DNA of 64,000 bases from Paraconiothyrium sp. Pb-2020 (taxonomy: Eukaryota > Ascomycota > Dothideomycetes > Pleosporales > Didymosphaeriaceae). The DNA lies in assembly GCA_022419385.1 (NCBI GenBank), contig JAJUBI010000003.1, positions 2,604,001 through 2,668,000 of the forward strand, in the 5' to 3' direction. Of the stretch, positions 23,337 to 36,650 are shown one piece after another; the stretch's first letter is position 1, and every line of letters starts with the position of its first letter. The translations under genes and the position numbers were made by a program. The notes under the pieces are model-generated. The model was not told the origin of the DNA. It ran no database searches and worked only from the letters and a program-made list of their open reading frames with translations.

Positions 23337-24306
23337 CCTTCTTTATATTGCTTTTTCTTTATTACATTTTAACTTAATCCCTTTTCTTTATTAGTATCTA
23401 AGACTATTAGATCTTCTTTATTATAGGTTTTATAGTTTTAGCTATTTGCGCTGTATCCGCTTCCTTCTTTATTATCTTATTTCTATAGAAATAACTTATT
23501 GTCTACTTAGACAGCTTATTTAATTATTATAAATAAAGTTATTAGTTTCTCTATCCTAATTATTTTATACCTATAAATCTAACTTAAGTTCTTTATAGAA
23601 CTTCTATATTAGAGCTTATTCTCTATAGTCTAAGACTTTATTAGCTAGCTGTTTAAATACTAATATATATACTACTACTGTCTTAGTTTATTAGAGCTTT
23701 AAGAGTTTTTATTTAGCTATACATTTGTGTGTTAATATTGCTAAAGGTTAGTTAGAGTTTTTACTTAAAGTAGGTGTAACTTATAAAGATAAGGTTAGTT
23801 TTTCTATTTTTAGTTATCTATTTTTAGTTTGTCCTCTAGTTTATAAGGTAACTATTAAACTAGTCTATTACCTTGCCTATAAAGTAGGTTACTATATAAG
23901 CTACTTTCTAATCTTCTTCTCTAAGGTATTCTCAATTTAAATCTAAATAGAGAGATATAGAGGCTAGAAACCCCCTAAGCTTAGTCCTTATTCTATTAAA
24001 CTTTTCTAGATTAGCTAGTTTTAAGGGTCTACTTCTTATTCTAAGTTTTATTTGCTAAATTTATTTCTTTATTATTTTGTTGGCCCCTTCTCCCTTTCTT
24101 TCTAATATAACTTTTACTTATTCTACTAACTTATTATAAGCATCTTTTTACCTTTAGTTTTCTTTATTTAGGTGGTTAAGTTGTTTCTTATCTAGACTAG
24201 GTCTGTTAGGTCTAATAACATTAGTCGGTTTACTATAGAAGCTATTGTTTAGTAAGGGTAACTTAGGTATATACCTATAGAGACTCTTAAAATATAATTA
24301 TTAAAG

Positions 24307-24769
24307 TGTAATAGGGCCCTTTTAACACTGTAGTAAGCCGCAGCCTAGTTAGAGTTCTAGTAAGAGATAAGTAGCGTGCAGGGTTATATAAGTTATATAT
24401 AGGTAAGTATTAATTAATTACTATAATAAGAATATATTGCTAAAGACTTAAAGGTAATCTTCTATAAAAAAACTAGATGCAGTAAACTATATTATAAATT
24501 AATAATAAGGGATTACTAGTAGTAATCTGTTATCCCTATATACTACTATCTAATCTAGGCTCTATAGGCTCTATATATAGATCCTATAGATCTAGGCTCT
24601 ATAGCTCTGTCCCATAGATCTATAGATCTAATTATATAACTCTAATTACGTATTTATATTGTACTTAGCATCTAACCTATAATTATAATACTTATTCTTA
24701 TAATCTAACTAGTCGCTGCTATTATTATATTAGTTCCTATAATTTTATTATAGTATAGCAGCCGTAACA
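24307..24769 (-). repeat. 5' LTR of the nested chromovirus
   Basis: 463 bp, TGTAATAGGGCCC to GCCGTAACA. It keeps unmutated TG and CA termini, so it is the best reference for the family's ends. The outer flank is CTTCT. Confidence 0.9.
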
Positions 24770-25489
24770 CTTCTCTAAAAAATATACTATAGACTCTAAG
24801 TTATTCTTAGTAAGTACTTTTACCTCTAGCTAGTCTAAAGTATAGTTATAGATAACTACTAGAAATTGCTTACTATATAGGCCTTTAGGTATATAGACTA
24901 TATTAATAGTAACCTATCTAAAGATTAGGTCTATTTTCTATATAGGGTGCAGCTCCTTATATACCCTTTATACACTATAGAGTTAATATTCTATATAGCT
25001 ACTTATATACTATTTAACTATTTTATATATACTCTACTAGTAGTATTATATAGTAACTTTATACTAGGTTTCTTTACAGCCTTAATATTTTAATTTATTA
25101 TATAGTGCTTTTAGAATATCTAATTATTTCTTAGAGTTATCTACAACTCTTTATAAAGGCCTGTCCCCTAATAAATAATACTATAGGGCTTTATAAAGTA
25201 CTTAGAACTTCTTTAATACTTAGTAGATTTAGTAGCGCTCTGCCCTTAATATACCTAAAGGGAGCTAGAGTGTAGTAAGCTAGTAAGTAATATTTTAAAA
25301 TTCTTCTATTATAAGGGTCTCTAAGATATTATTAGCTACTATTATTATATTTTATATATATATAAGCTGCGCTTATTAAGGTGGCCTTATAGTAGAATAT
25401 ATATTTAACTAGAGGCTTTCTAGTAATTAGTTAACTAGTGTATCTATATTATTCTCTAACTCTTTAGAAAATTTCTATTCTAGTACTTC

Positions 25490-25980
25490 TAGGCGCCTTA
25501 AGAGGGTATTAGCTACTATATTCTTATACTCTAGAATATAGCGGATGTTAAACTTTTACAAATTTAAAAGGGCTAGCTATTAGGTAATTAGTATATTAGG
25601 TAGGTCTATTATACTCTAATTTAACTATATAATTAGTATTTTTAAGTCTGTTTCTACTATAAAGTATATTCTATAAATTTAGGGTTAGAACTTCTTTAGC
25701 GCTAGTAGAAGTTCTTTATATTTATATTTCCCTAAGTCCTAGTTCTTTTTACTAATAGACTACACCCTAGACTTAAACTATATAGGGTAAACTAGGCTAT
25801 TCTTTTCTATTTACTAGAGAACTATATTCTATTCTTTCTTACTACTATCTACTATAATTATAATATTCTAAATAGGCTCTAAGTAGTCTATAGAGACTAG
25901 TACTAAGGCTTCTATAATTCTCTACTTTAGTATAGTTTAGGCAGCAGTAGCCTTAATTATTTATTTAAATACTATACCTT
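25490..25980 (-). pseudogene. RNase H remnant of the long gypsy element
   Basis: Minus-strand translation runs for about 160 codons: LVSIDYLEPI, IIIIVDSSKK, NIVLQQIEKN, DLGKYKYKELLLALKKF, YFIVETDLKILIIQLN and LPNILITQ, then a TLLRR ending. This is the order of the RNase H domain of fungal Ty3/gypsy polyproteins, including the YKYKELLLALKKF block and the ETD residue pair. Confidence 0.78.
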
Positions 25981-26349
25981 TCTTAAGTAGGTTAAATATA
26001 GAAAAGGTAATTTTTATAAAGTTCTATATCTAGATTTAGTAGTATATATATATTTTAAGGAATATTTAGATATCTTTAGTATAATTTAGTACTAGCTACT
26101 TAATAATCTTTTCTACTTTCTTTTTAGCTAGGTGCTGCCTTTCTTTATTAATTATATAGCCTACTATACCTATAAATATATAACACTAGTCTAATTTCTT
26201 TATAGAGGCTATTACGCCTACTAATTCTATATTTACTAAAATATAGTTAAGATTAATAATGTGCTCTACTATATATTAATAAATACTAGGCTTAATAGCC
26301 TCTTATTATAGTTAGTCTTAGGGCCCTATAACTATATATCTATATATAG

Positions 26350-26850
26350 CATACAGCGTAGGGGGATCTAGTTATAAAAAATCTTTATAACTATTCTAAT
26401 AAACTCTATAATAGAATTAGTTATACCTATAGATAGAGTATACTGTTTTATTAGTTCTAAGGGCGTAGTAAATACTATAATTACTATAAAGTCTTTATAT
26501 AGTAGAATTTAGTTATATCCTAAGAAGAAATTAATAAGAGAAATAATATAACAGCCTATAAACTCCTCTAAGAACTTATTAGGGTTTAGTAGTAGGTTTA
26601 TATTATATATAGTAACTTTATTAATCTTCTAAGTATTATTAATTAGTTAATATCTAGTATTCTTTTTCTTAACTAGAAACTAGAGGTTATAGTATAGACT
26701 GTGGCTATATCTAAGAGTACTTTAGTCTAGTTACTGCTGTATTATTTTAATAACAATATTTTATAATATATAAGAAATAGAGAATTGCAGCTTCTTCTAT
26801 ACTTTATATAGTACTATATATATTTTTACTAAAGATACTACGTCTTTATA
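26350..26850 (-). pseudogene. Reverse transcriptase remnant of the long gypsy element
   Basis: The minus-strand frame shows a RILDINQLI stretch, an ISSQDITKFYYIKT block and an LRP-type block. They are spaced like the RT fingers and palm of the fungal gypsy family that has an FIDD or FLDD active site. The active-site motif itself is too eroded to read with confidence. Confidence 0.55.
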
Positions 26851-28481
26851 GACTCTACTACTTTTAGAGAAGTTAAAAGATAAAATAGGTTTTCTCTAGT
26901 ATAATATCTCCTCTAGTATCTTATATTTTTAAGGGCGAAGATCTAGCCTAACTTTTATTTCTACTATATACTCTTACATTAACTAGTACCCTTTTAGCTA
27001 GTCTATCTATTAGGGTTAAAAGTAGCTATTAAATACCTATATACTATAGTCTATAGCTTATTAGAATACTTTTATATACTTCTTTTAGTTACTACAGCCT
27101 TCTACTTCTTATAGTTTTATAGTAGAATTATACACTAGGTTAACCTTCTTATTCTTAGACTTATATATAGTTATAATTTTAAAACTAATAGGTTTTTACT
27201 CTACCTACTTAGTCTACTTTTTCTAGAATATATTTGCTTTTTATACTATCTACTTCTCTAATTTTATTTATATAGCTAAGAAGTATAGAATCTTATCTAC
27301 TTCTTTATTATACCCTAGCGCCTCTAGCACTATTAGGCTATTATTATTTTAAATAACTATTCTACTATTAGTATTCCGCCTAATAGTTTCTTAGTGGCTG
27401 TAGTGGACAAATTTTTTAGTAGTAGAAATAGATAACTAATTCTTATCTATTTTCTTAGTAAGTTATTCTAAAGTTAAGAAAGGTTTTTAAACTAAAAAAG
27501 GATATTTCTTCTCTAGCTTTACCTTTTATATATAAGGTCTAACACCTTCTTAGTTTTTATTTCTAACTAAGACAGCCTAGAAGGACTAGACTCTAGGTAG
27601 TGCTAAAAGGCTATTAGGGGTATATTTTAAGTCTTCTTCTTTAAAGGTATAGTACTTAGTTTCTATACCTCTACTCTATTTTCTAATCTATATAGTGCTC
27701 CCTGTAGGTTTATAGAATCTAAATAGGTAGTAATAAAATAGGTACTATAGTTTCTATTCTTTAAGTATAGCTTATAGTATATTTATCTATTATTATTATA
27801 TATAAACTTTACTTTTATATTTACTAGAAAAGAGTTGCCTAGAATTACTAAGCTAGATAGTAACTTTATAATAAAGAGTATTATTTTAATAGTAACTTCC
27901 CCTACTACTACTAAAGTACAGAAGATAATTCTCTAAAATTCTTTAAAATCTTTATTTATAGTTATTAGCTTTATATTTTATAGAGCCTAGGGTATTAATA
28001 TAATCTGTAGTCTAGTACTCTCTACTATTATTATTTAGATAGTATTAAGCTCTACGCCTATATTAAAGAGTATATTAATTTTTACTATTTAAATATAGTA
28101 GAGGACCTTTAGGCAATCCCTCTTTATATATTCTATTTTAGATTTATTATTAAGAGCCTATTAGTCTACTATTATATTTATTTAACACTAGTAGCTAAAC
28201 TGCACCTTAGCTACTATAGCTAAATCTACTAAATAGGCTAGAGAAGGCACTTAAGAGGAGTATAAATTATATATAGGCTATATTATAGCAGCTATCTACT
28301 ACTAAACTTAACTAATATAAATAATAGAACTTTTATTTCTTCTATCTAAGAGACTCTTAGGTATACTATCTACTCTATACTATAGTTAATCTTCTTTACT
28401 TATATATATACTTTTTAAAGGCTAAGCTGTTAGTTTATTTTTTTTATAAGGCTGTTTTTAAATAGTACTTCTTAAGTAAGG

Positions 28482-31400
28482 GTATATTATTAGAATATTA
28501 TATATACTACTATATTATAGGTGTCTAGAAGCTATTTAATTATATAATCTATTTCTAATAAGGCTATCTACTAGCTTTAGCTGTCTAGTCTTTTTTTTTA
28601 GCACTATAAATTCTACCTAAGTTTATATTATTTAGCTTATCTATATCTTCTATTTCTATATTAAAGTTAACTTACTTATCTGCGCTATATAAGATCTAAA
28701 TAATATCTTTATTATTTTTTTACACTTATATTTCTAGTCTTAGTATTACTAATACTACTAGTACTATCTATTACTCTTTAGACTTTCCCTTTATTTATAG
28801 TATATAGCTATTAAGCTAATACCTATAACTTACTCTATCTATTTTAAGAGTCTATTAGAATATGCAGTTCTCTCTATTCTCTTTTAAACTTATCTTTATT
28901 AATAAGACCTAATGCCCTGCTTTTATTAATTATAATTATTATACTATTAATACCTAATAATTCTACTTAGTATATTACTACTAATGTGCGGGCTCTTATT
29001 TTTAACCTTTTCTAGTATTTATAGGGCTCTAGCTTTAAGTAGATTTTACTAGAACTGCTACTATACTAGATTCTAGAGATACTTATTCTAGTAGAAATAT
29101 AGGCCTATTCTACTATATCTCTATTACTCTAAAATTAGCTTGGCCTACACCCTATTAGAGTTACCTTATATATTAGTATTATACTAAAACTATCTATTAT
29201 TATTAACTATACGCTGTCTCTCTAGATATACTTTAACTCTATTTTTATAGTTTTTACTATATTTAAAATAGCTATTATCTATTACTCCCCTAGGCCTATG
29301 CTGTAGCTAATATTATATATATAGGTGCAGTACTATATTCTACTTAAAAGTCTATTAGTCTCTAGTGCTGCTAGGCTTTAAGGCTACTAGTAGCTGCTAG
29401 TCTTAGTTATAGTATTCTAACTATTAGTTCTAGGGCTAATAGGCCTATACCCTTATTCTAGACTGTCTATATTTATTTCTTAGTATTTAAGAGCTACTTA
29501 GATATATTATTATTATATTTACTAGTTCTTATTCTACTTCTACTCTACTTTATACTAAATAACTAGGTTACTAAGAAGTTTATTCTCTTAGGGGTTCTAG
29601 CGTTAGATTATTATCTAATTTAGAGTTTATTTCTAAGCCTATCTACTAAATTATTAATTTTACTTTATATAGGCTTAGAGCCTAGAGGTGTTATACTTTT
29701 AGGGTTCTATAGGGGCGCACTAGTATATATTTAGGCTACTAAGATCTAAATCTATTATCTTTTAGTTTTCTATTTCTACTAGACTCTAAGAGGTTATTAG
29801 CTTTAGAAATAGTAGCTTTCTAGGTTATAAGAGGTGTTTCTAATACTATTCCTATATTTTTAGGTTAAGAACTTTATAATTATATTATAATCTATACCTT
29901 CTTACTAGTTTACTAACTAGTTATTTTTTATTAGAATCTTAACTACTAGTTTTAGCTAGAGGCCTCTTAGAGTATAAAACACTTTATTTTCTTAGTATAT
30001 ACTTACTACTTTAACACAGCGTCTAAACCTAACTAAGAAGTAATTAAGGTATCCTTATATTTAGCTAGTCTATTTACTAGTATTTAAGAAGCTATTATTA
30101 GAGTGCTATCTTACTTTCTTTAAGTTAGGCTTAGTCCCTAGATCTCTAGTATACTCTTATATTCTTATATATATATAACTAATTCTTATTTATAATTATA
30201 TTAGTATATTTAATAGTGCTAGAGTACTTAATAACCTCTTAAACCTCTATAGTATAGTAACCTCTAAGGCGCTCTACTATTTTCTTTAGTAAGTAATTAT
30301 AGTAGCTGGCTCTTTTTTTATATTTACGTAGGAAATAGGTAATATTATTACTATTAAATATAAGGGGCGGCTAAGAAGCCTATAAATTTAGTTCTACTAC
30401 TTTATATTAGAATAGGTTCTAGGCAGTTACTTTTGTGCTTATTACCTATATTATTTTTATAATTTTAGTAACTATATTCTTAAGACTCTAGGCCTAGTCT
30501 AATAGGTTTTTAGGTAGTAGGGTACCTATATATCTAGTAGGTGTTATAATAGGCGACGGCCTAGAAGTACTAGTAGGTTTAATATAGTTAGTTATAGCTT
30601 ATTAATATACTAGGTACTTATTAGTTAGGGCTAAGAGGCTATTAGTATTCTTAGAAGTAGTTATTTTAATTATACTTATATAAAGGGGTTATATTTATTT
30701 TCTTTTTATACTCTTTTTATAAGTTTGCTTTAATCTATAAGATCTGTTAGCCCTATTACACCTATTATTATCTTACTTAGATTCTATCTTTAGGTAGTAT
30801 ACTACCTACTATTTTTTTCTTTTATAAATTTTCTTTTTCTTTCTTTTCTAAATCTAGTTTAGGCTATAGTTTAAAAGATTCTTAGGCCCTTTTTTACTAT
30901 AGCTCTGCTCTATATATAGCTTCTTTTTTACTATAATATTAGTAAGTATTACTACTCTACTTTAATAGTACTTTAGTTTTCTTTACTATTTAGTTACACT
31001 GCAGTAGGTTTCTAAACCTCTTAGCTATACTAACTAGATACTAGGCTCTAAGACTAGCTTAGGTATTAAACTAAATACTAAACTAAATACTAAACTAGAT
31101 ACTAGACTAGACGCTAGACTTAGTACTAGCTACTAGAAAGTATCTTAGCTATACTATAATAGGTTTATAAACCTCTTAGTTATACTAACTAGATACTAGA
31201 CTAAATACTAGACTAGATACTAGACTAAATACTAGACTAGATACTAGACTAAATACTAGACTAGATACTAGACTAAACACTAGACTTAGTACTAGCTACT
31301 AAAAAGTATTCTAGCTATACTATAATAGGTTTATAAACCTCTTAGTTGTGCTAACTAGATGCTAGACTAAATACTAGACTAGATACTAGACTAGATACTA

Positions 31401-31845
31401 GAAAGTATTCTAGTTATACTATAGTTAGTATATAAACCTTCTTTACTATGCTAACTAGATGCTAGAACTAACTAGGTACTAGAAAGTATATATCTATATT
31501 TTAATAGGCTCTTAGGCTGCTTAGTAACTACTTAGTAAATACTAGTAGTTTATAATTTATTAATTTTTTAGATGCTTAGTATATAACTTTACTAAAATTT
31601 AGAAAGTCTAAGAGGCCTATAGACCTACCTAATTACTAGCGCCTTATTTTATATAGGGGCTAGACTTCTATTCTTAGAATCTATTTACTTCTCTTTTTTA
31701 TATACTCTACTAATTATATATTTAGCTCTTTTTTACTCCTCTTCTCTTTTTCTTCTATTATTTAATAGTATCTTATGCTGGCTTCTAGGTATAGCTTTTC
31801 TAAGACCTAAGATTATATTTTTAAGTTAAAAGTAGGTTACTATTT
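28482..31845 (-). other. 5' (gag-side) region of the long gypsy element, duplicated at 38456-41813
   Basis: This 3.36-kb stretch next to the 5' LTR has a second, closely similar copy at 38456-41813. It is gag-side by position (minus-strand element, LTR on the right). It contains a higher-order tandem repeat at 30990-31490. No domain can be read with confidence. Confidence 0.7.
30990..31490. repeat. Hierarchical minisatellite in the long gypsy element: 12-bp units inside 120-180-bp units
   Basis: Runs of the 12-base unit TAGACTAGATAC / TAGACTAAATAC occur at about 31062-31118, 31186-31286 and 31350-31392. Each run is followed by a spacer with TAGTACTAGCTACTAGAAAGTA, then GGTTTATAAACCTCTTAG and CTAACTAGATACTAG. 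The whole block repeats four times at decreasing length. In coding sense the 12-bp unit is four codons, so the protein had a tetrapeptide repeat. Confidence 0.85.
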
Positions 31846-32049
31846 TATAGTAGTTTTTATTACTAAAAGGTTATTAGGCTAAGGCTCTATTTATATTAGA
31901 ATACTAGATATTTTTACTATATTAAGGTCTAATAATCTCTTTTTCTACTCTTTGTAAGGCCTAAAAGCTATTAGCCTCTTATTCTACTACTCTGCCCTAT
32001 ATGCCTCTATTTTTGCTAAATATTACCTTATATATTATACTCTACTATA
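31846..32049 (-). repeat. 5' LTR of the long gypsy element
   Basis: 204 bp, partner of 12144-12356. It carries a few small deletions compared with the other copies. It is followed by GTAT, the same four bases that precede the left LTR. Confidence 0.85.
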
Positions 32050-32830
32050 GTATAAGTTTATACCTTATTAGAAGAAAAGGGAGGAGAAACTAATAAAGCC
32101 CTAAAATAGTAAGTAATATGTATTAAGAACTATATAGAACAACTACTTAAGCTAGTAGAACTAAAAAGTTTAATAGATATAAATAAAACTTTAAGAATTC
32201 CTAGTATCTTATATTATTATACTAGGACTTAAATAGGGAATATTTTAAAATAGAAGAAGCTAAGGTAGCCTATATAGCTATCTACTTTATTAGTAAGGCT
32301 ATAGATTAGTTTAACATATACCTTAATAATTACTAAACTAATATAGTAGATAATAGAAAGAGTAAAACTACTCTTATCTTTATAAGCTATAATTACTTTA
32401 ATTAAAAACTATAACTAATATTTAGAGATATTAATACTAAATAAATAGCTAAATAAAAACTTTAAAAACTCTAGTAAACTAAGACAGTTGCTGCTTATAT
32501 ATTAGCATTTAAGTAAGTAGTAAATAAGATCTTAGACTATAAAGAAAGAGCCCTAATAATAAAGTTCTATAAGAAACTAAAGTTAGATATTAGGTATAAA
32601 ATAATTAGGATAGAAAAACCTATAACCCTATTAGTAATAATTAAATAAGCTATTTAGGTTAATAATAAGTTATACCTATAGAGGCAGAATAATAAATTAG
32701 AAAGTAGATTTAGTATAAATAGCTAAAACTAAAAAAATTATAATAAGGGAGATTCTATAGTCCTTAATATAAATAAGAAGGATAAAGGCAGGAGCTCCTA
32801 GAAGAATATAAAAAAGAAAAAGTAATATAA

Positions 32831-32880
32831 GAAAGGTATATACTTTAGCTATAGCTAGAAGAATTATATAGCTAGAACTA
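32831..32880 (+). pseudogene. Gag zinc knuckle of the split plus-strand chromovirus, erased
   Basis: The plus-strand frame reads GIYFSYS-stop-KNYIART in place of a CX2CX4HX4C knuckle. Both visible Cys and the His are Tyr; the last Cys is lost as well. It corresponds to the knuckle at 23291-23336 in the other copy. Confidence 0.75.
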
Positions 32881-34659
32881 CCTTAGTAAAGTTAAGATTA
32901 GTCTATTAAGGGATCTAAGAAAGAATCTAAAAAGTAGAAAGGTTTTAAGAAATCTAAGAAAAAATTAGCTAGTAGTAAGAAATACTAAAATAGCTATTAG
33001 GCCTAGTATTTAGACAATATATATATATTATATACAAAATAAAAGGGATATAGGTTACTAGCTAACTATAGAAGATTAGCAGACTACTTAAAATGACTAT
33101 ATAATACTATAGCTTAAGAAGTAGAACGCCTAGGTTCATAGAATTCTATAATACTAAAGACTTAGAAAGTAAATCTAATAATAAAGAAGAAAATAGTAAC
33201 TTAAATAGATTAATAAATACCTATTCTAGTTAACTCTAAAGAGAGATAAACTCTCTTCTTATTACTAGTATAGAAGGTACTATTATATCCCCTAGTAAGA
33301 ATATTTGTATAGAAGAAGTTAAATACTTCTAACTATAGAACTAATATATAAAGCGGCCAGCTAGTTAAGACTAACAGATATATAGTAAATAATTAAGGGC
33401 TTACGCTTTACTATAAGAATTTATATAGAAAACTATTTATAAGGTTTATAAAACTAGAAGATCTAATTTCTATAAAATATAAAGTTTATAAGCTTTAATA
33501 AATAGATAGAATAAAATATAGTTCTAGTAAAGAAATACTAAATAAATAAAAATGGCTTAGATTACTAATAAAATTAAGTAGGTAGATAAGCTTATATACT
33601 TTAAGTTATAATAAAGTACTAGATCCTAATTAATGAAGAATAATTAGATAAATTAATAAAACTAATAAAAGAGGATAACCTCTAAATACTAACTAAATAT
33701 CTAGTGCACTATAAGTTATTATATAAATATTATATTATAGATAATACCTAATATACCTAACTCTAAAAGAAAATATTATGCTTTCTATTTAGATAATAGA
33801 TAACCCCTATAATAATTTTATTCTAAGGATAAAGTATATAAATTAGTATCTAAAAAAAAATATAGGAGATCCTAGTACTAGCCTCTAGACCCCTCTTACT
33901 AATTAAATATATAAAAGGGTAATCTTAGTATAAGTATTCTAAGAATAAGTATCCCTAGCACGTAGCTAAAAAGATCTAAATAAAATATTAGCTAAAAGGT
34001 AAGAAAGCCTTAAGGTATATAGGGGCTACATATTATAATTTAAGAAGAGTACTAAGAAAAACTAATTAGAGTAATAATTAATAGTAGAGTAATATAGAAT
34101 TTTATCTCTAAGAATTTTATAGAAGGTAAAGGGCTCTATTATACTAATAAAATAGAGAAAAGAACCTTATTTAATATAAAAGAACTACTCTTCTAGAAAT
34201 AAATCTATATAGAAACTATACTAGAAACCTTTCTATTTAAAGAATTAGTTATTAACAACTTTATTATAGATCTAGCTAAGATAGATAATTAGTAAGATAT
34301 AATTCTAGAAATACTATAGTTAAGGTAGGTTAACCTAACTATCTACTAGGGGATAAAATAAGTCTAGTACTTATATTAACTAGTAGTAAGTAAGGAGCTC
34401 GCTTTAGGGATACTAAATTAATATTAGAAGTTTATAGATATTTTAATAAACTAGAGAATATCTCCCGAACACGCCGAATAGAACTATAAGATTAGGTTAG
34501 AGAAAGGGAAAAAACCTATATAGGGGCTAGTATATAAAATAACTAAATAAGAACTTAAAGTTACTAAATAATATATAAAGAATAATCTTAAATAGAAGTA
34601 TATTTAACCTTCTTAGTTTTCTACTGCTTACAGAGTTACCTTTATAGAAAAAAAGAATA

Positions 34660-35010
34660 ACCTAGAACTATAATTTTATATTAACTTTAGAAAAATAAAT
34701 ATAATTATAATTAAAGATAGGTATCTACTACCCTTAATATTAGATTTATAAGACTAATTCTAAAATATAAAAATCTTTACCTACTTAAATATAAAGAACG
34801 TATACTACTAAATTAGAATAAAGAAGAGTAAAGAATAAAAGACTATTTTTAAAATAAAGTTAGAGCTATTTAAATATAATATTATACTCTTTAGACTTAC
34901 TAACGCCCTAGTAGTTTTTTAGAGACAAATTAATACTATGCTCTAAGAATATATTAGTAAGTATACTATAGTATACCTAGATAATATCTTAATATACTTA
35001 AATAATAAAT
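34660..35010 (+). pseudogene. Reverse transcriptase remnant of the split plus-strand chromovirus
   Basis: The plus-strand frame contains the FRKIN, KDRYLLP and TNAL blocks and VYLDNILIYLN at about 34971-35003. These are the same Ty3/gypsy RT motifs and the same Asp-to-Asn change as in the nested copy. Confidence 0.85.
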
Positions 35011-36234
35011 AAGATTACTAAAAGTATATAGAAGAGATTCTAAACTATATAAGTAAAGCTAAGCTATATCTAAAGCTTAAGAAATATAAATTTTATATTA
35101 CCTAAACTATCTTCTTAGAATTTGTAGTAGAACCTAGAAAGCTTAAGGTTAAATAAATAAAGCTCTAGAAGATCTTAGATTAAAGAAAGCTAAAAAATAT
35201 TAGAAATATCTAATTCTTTCTAGAATTTTACAACTATTATAGAAAGTTTATTCTAGACTAGATAAAAATAATAGAGCCCCTTATAAGGCTAACTAAGAAG
35301 AAAGTATTCTTTAAATAGATAGATAAATGCTAATAAGTAATAAATTAACTTAAGAAGAAATTTACTAAAGAACCTATTTTATAAATCTTTAATTTCTACT
35401 ATTCTACTATATTAGAGACAGATATATTAAATTTTACTATAAGAGTATACTTACTCTAGTAAGACCTAGAAATAGATAAAAAGCACCTATATAGCTATTA
35501 CTTCTAAAAAATAAAAAAAGCTAAACTTAACTATAATATCTATAATAATAAAATGTTAGTAATAGTTAAAGTATTTAAGAAATAGAGAACTTATCTCTAA
35601 AGTACAAAATACTAAATACTAGTCTTTTTAGACTATAAGAATTTAATAGAATTTATAATAAATAAGGCCCTTATACCTTAGTAGGTAAGATAGGCATAGA
35701 CTCTATTAATATATAATTTTAAGATTATATATACCTAAAAAATAGAGAACCTTTAAATAGACGCCTTAAGTAGAAGGCCTAACTTATAAGAAAAGGCTAA
35801 AGTATTAGAGGCCCTACTTTAATTTAATAAAGACAGTACTATTATCTATAATATACTAAAGCTAGTAGTAATAATAAAAACCTAGACTAGTATATAGTAT
35901 AACTAGATTAAGAAAGAAATAGTAATTAGTAATAAAAATATAAGCTATCTACTAGTAGAAATAAAGTATAAGGGTAATATTTATAAGGTCTTTAATAGAA
36001 TCTTTATTTCTACTAAGATTTAATAAGAATTTGTAAGACAATTTTATAAAGCACTAGTATATAGCTACTAAGAAATTAAGCAAATATTAGAATAGCTAAT
36101 AAGAAATTACTACTTTCCCTAAGCCTAATAAATAGTTATAGAAGTTTTATAACTATGCTAATTATTATTAGAATAAACTAAATAGATATATACTATATAG
36201 ATAACTATAGCCTATAGAAGTCTAATTAACTATA

Positions 36235-36650
36235 GGGGATAGTTATAATAGACTTTATTATAGAATTACTAAAGTCTAAGACTAGACAATAAGGTAAATA
36301 TAATAAAATTATAGTTATTATTAATAAAGTAACTAAGTACGTATACTTCTTACTATATAAGAAGATTAGTAAAGTAGAATATATAGCCTTCTACTTTACT
36401 TTATAGTAATAGCACAATAGAGCTCTAGATAAAATTATTATAATAAATATCTACTTTATATCTAAGTTCTAGTAAACTATATTTACTCTTATAGTATTAA
36501 ATATAGTATATTAAGCCTATTATCTATAAATAGATAGGCAGACAGAATAAATAAATTAGATAATAGAATAATTTCTTAGGTATTACCTAAACTACTAATA
36601 AAACAACTAGGTAAGTTACTTCCTATATATAATTAGCCTATAATAGCTTA
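36235..36650 (+). pseudogene. Integrase core remnant of the split plus-strand chromovirus
   Basis: The plus-strand frame reads IVIIDFIIELLKSKT, then IIVIINKVTKYVYF, then IDRQTE and FLRYYLNY. This is the gypsy integrase core with the first Asp in DFI and the Glu in the QTE block still present. Stops replace Gln and Trp. Confidence 0.85.

Larger units (their letters stand above)
17676..24769 (-). mobile_element. Full-length chromovirus (Ty3/gypsy with chromodomain) nested in the long gypsy integrase
   Basis: 7,094 bp with two 463-bp LTRs (17676-18138 and 24307-24769) and a perfect 5-base target duplication CTTCT (17671-17675 and 24770-24774). On the minus strand the order is gag with a CCHC zinc knuckle (23291-23336), reverse transcriptase, RNase H, integrase (about 19.9-19.5 kb) and chromodomain (about 18866-19018). 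A polypurine tract of AGAAGGGGGGG type lies next to the 3' LTR. It is structurally complete but dead: many in-frame stops from RIP. In known fungal chromoviruses the chromodomain guides integration to heterochromatin. Confidence 0.9.
12144..32049 (-). mobile_element. Long Ty3/gypsy retrotransposon (12.8 kb without its nested insert)
   Basis: LTRs of 213 bp (12144-12356) and 204 bp (31846-32049) carry inverted ends TATAGTAG/CTACTATA (ancestral TG...CA). The whole is flanked by GTAT on both sides (12140-12143 and 32050-32053). Coding order on the minus strand is gag/protease region (about 31.8-26.9 kb), reverse transcriptase (about 26.85-26.35 kb), RNase H (about 25.98-25.49 kb) and integrase. 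The integrase is broken at 24775/17675 by a chromovirus and ends near 16.9 kb. A purine-rich tract adjoins the LTR at 12357. The 4 kb between the integrase and the 3' LTR is unusually long for the order. All frames are full of RIP stops. Confidence 0.82.

Noticed and set aside
31062..31392. CRISPR-like array
   Set aside because: The short periodic repeats have no unique spacers. They are a 12-base minisatellite inside a retrotransposon of a eukaryote.
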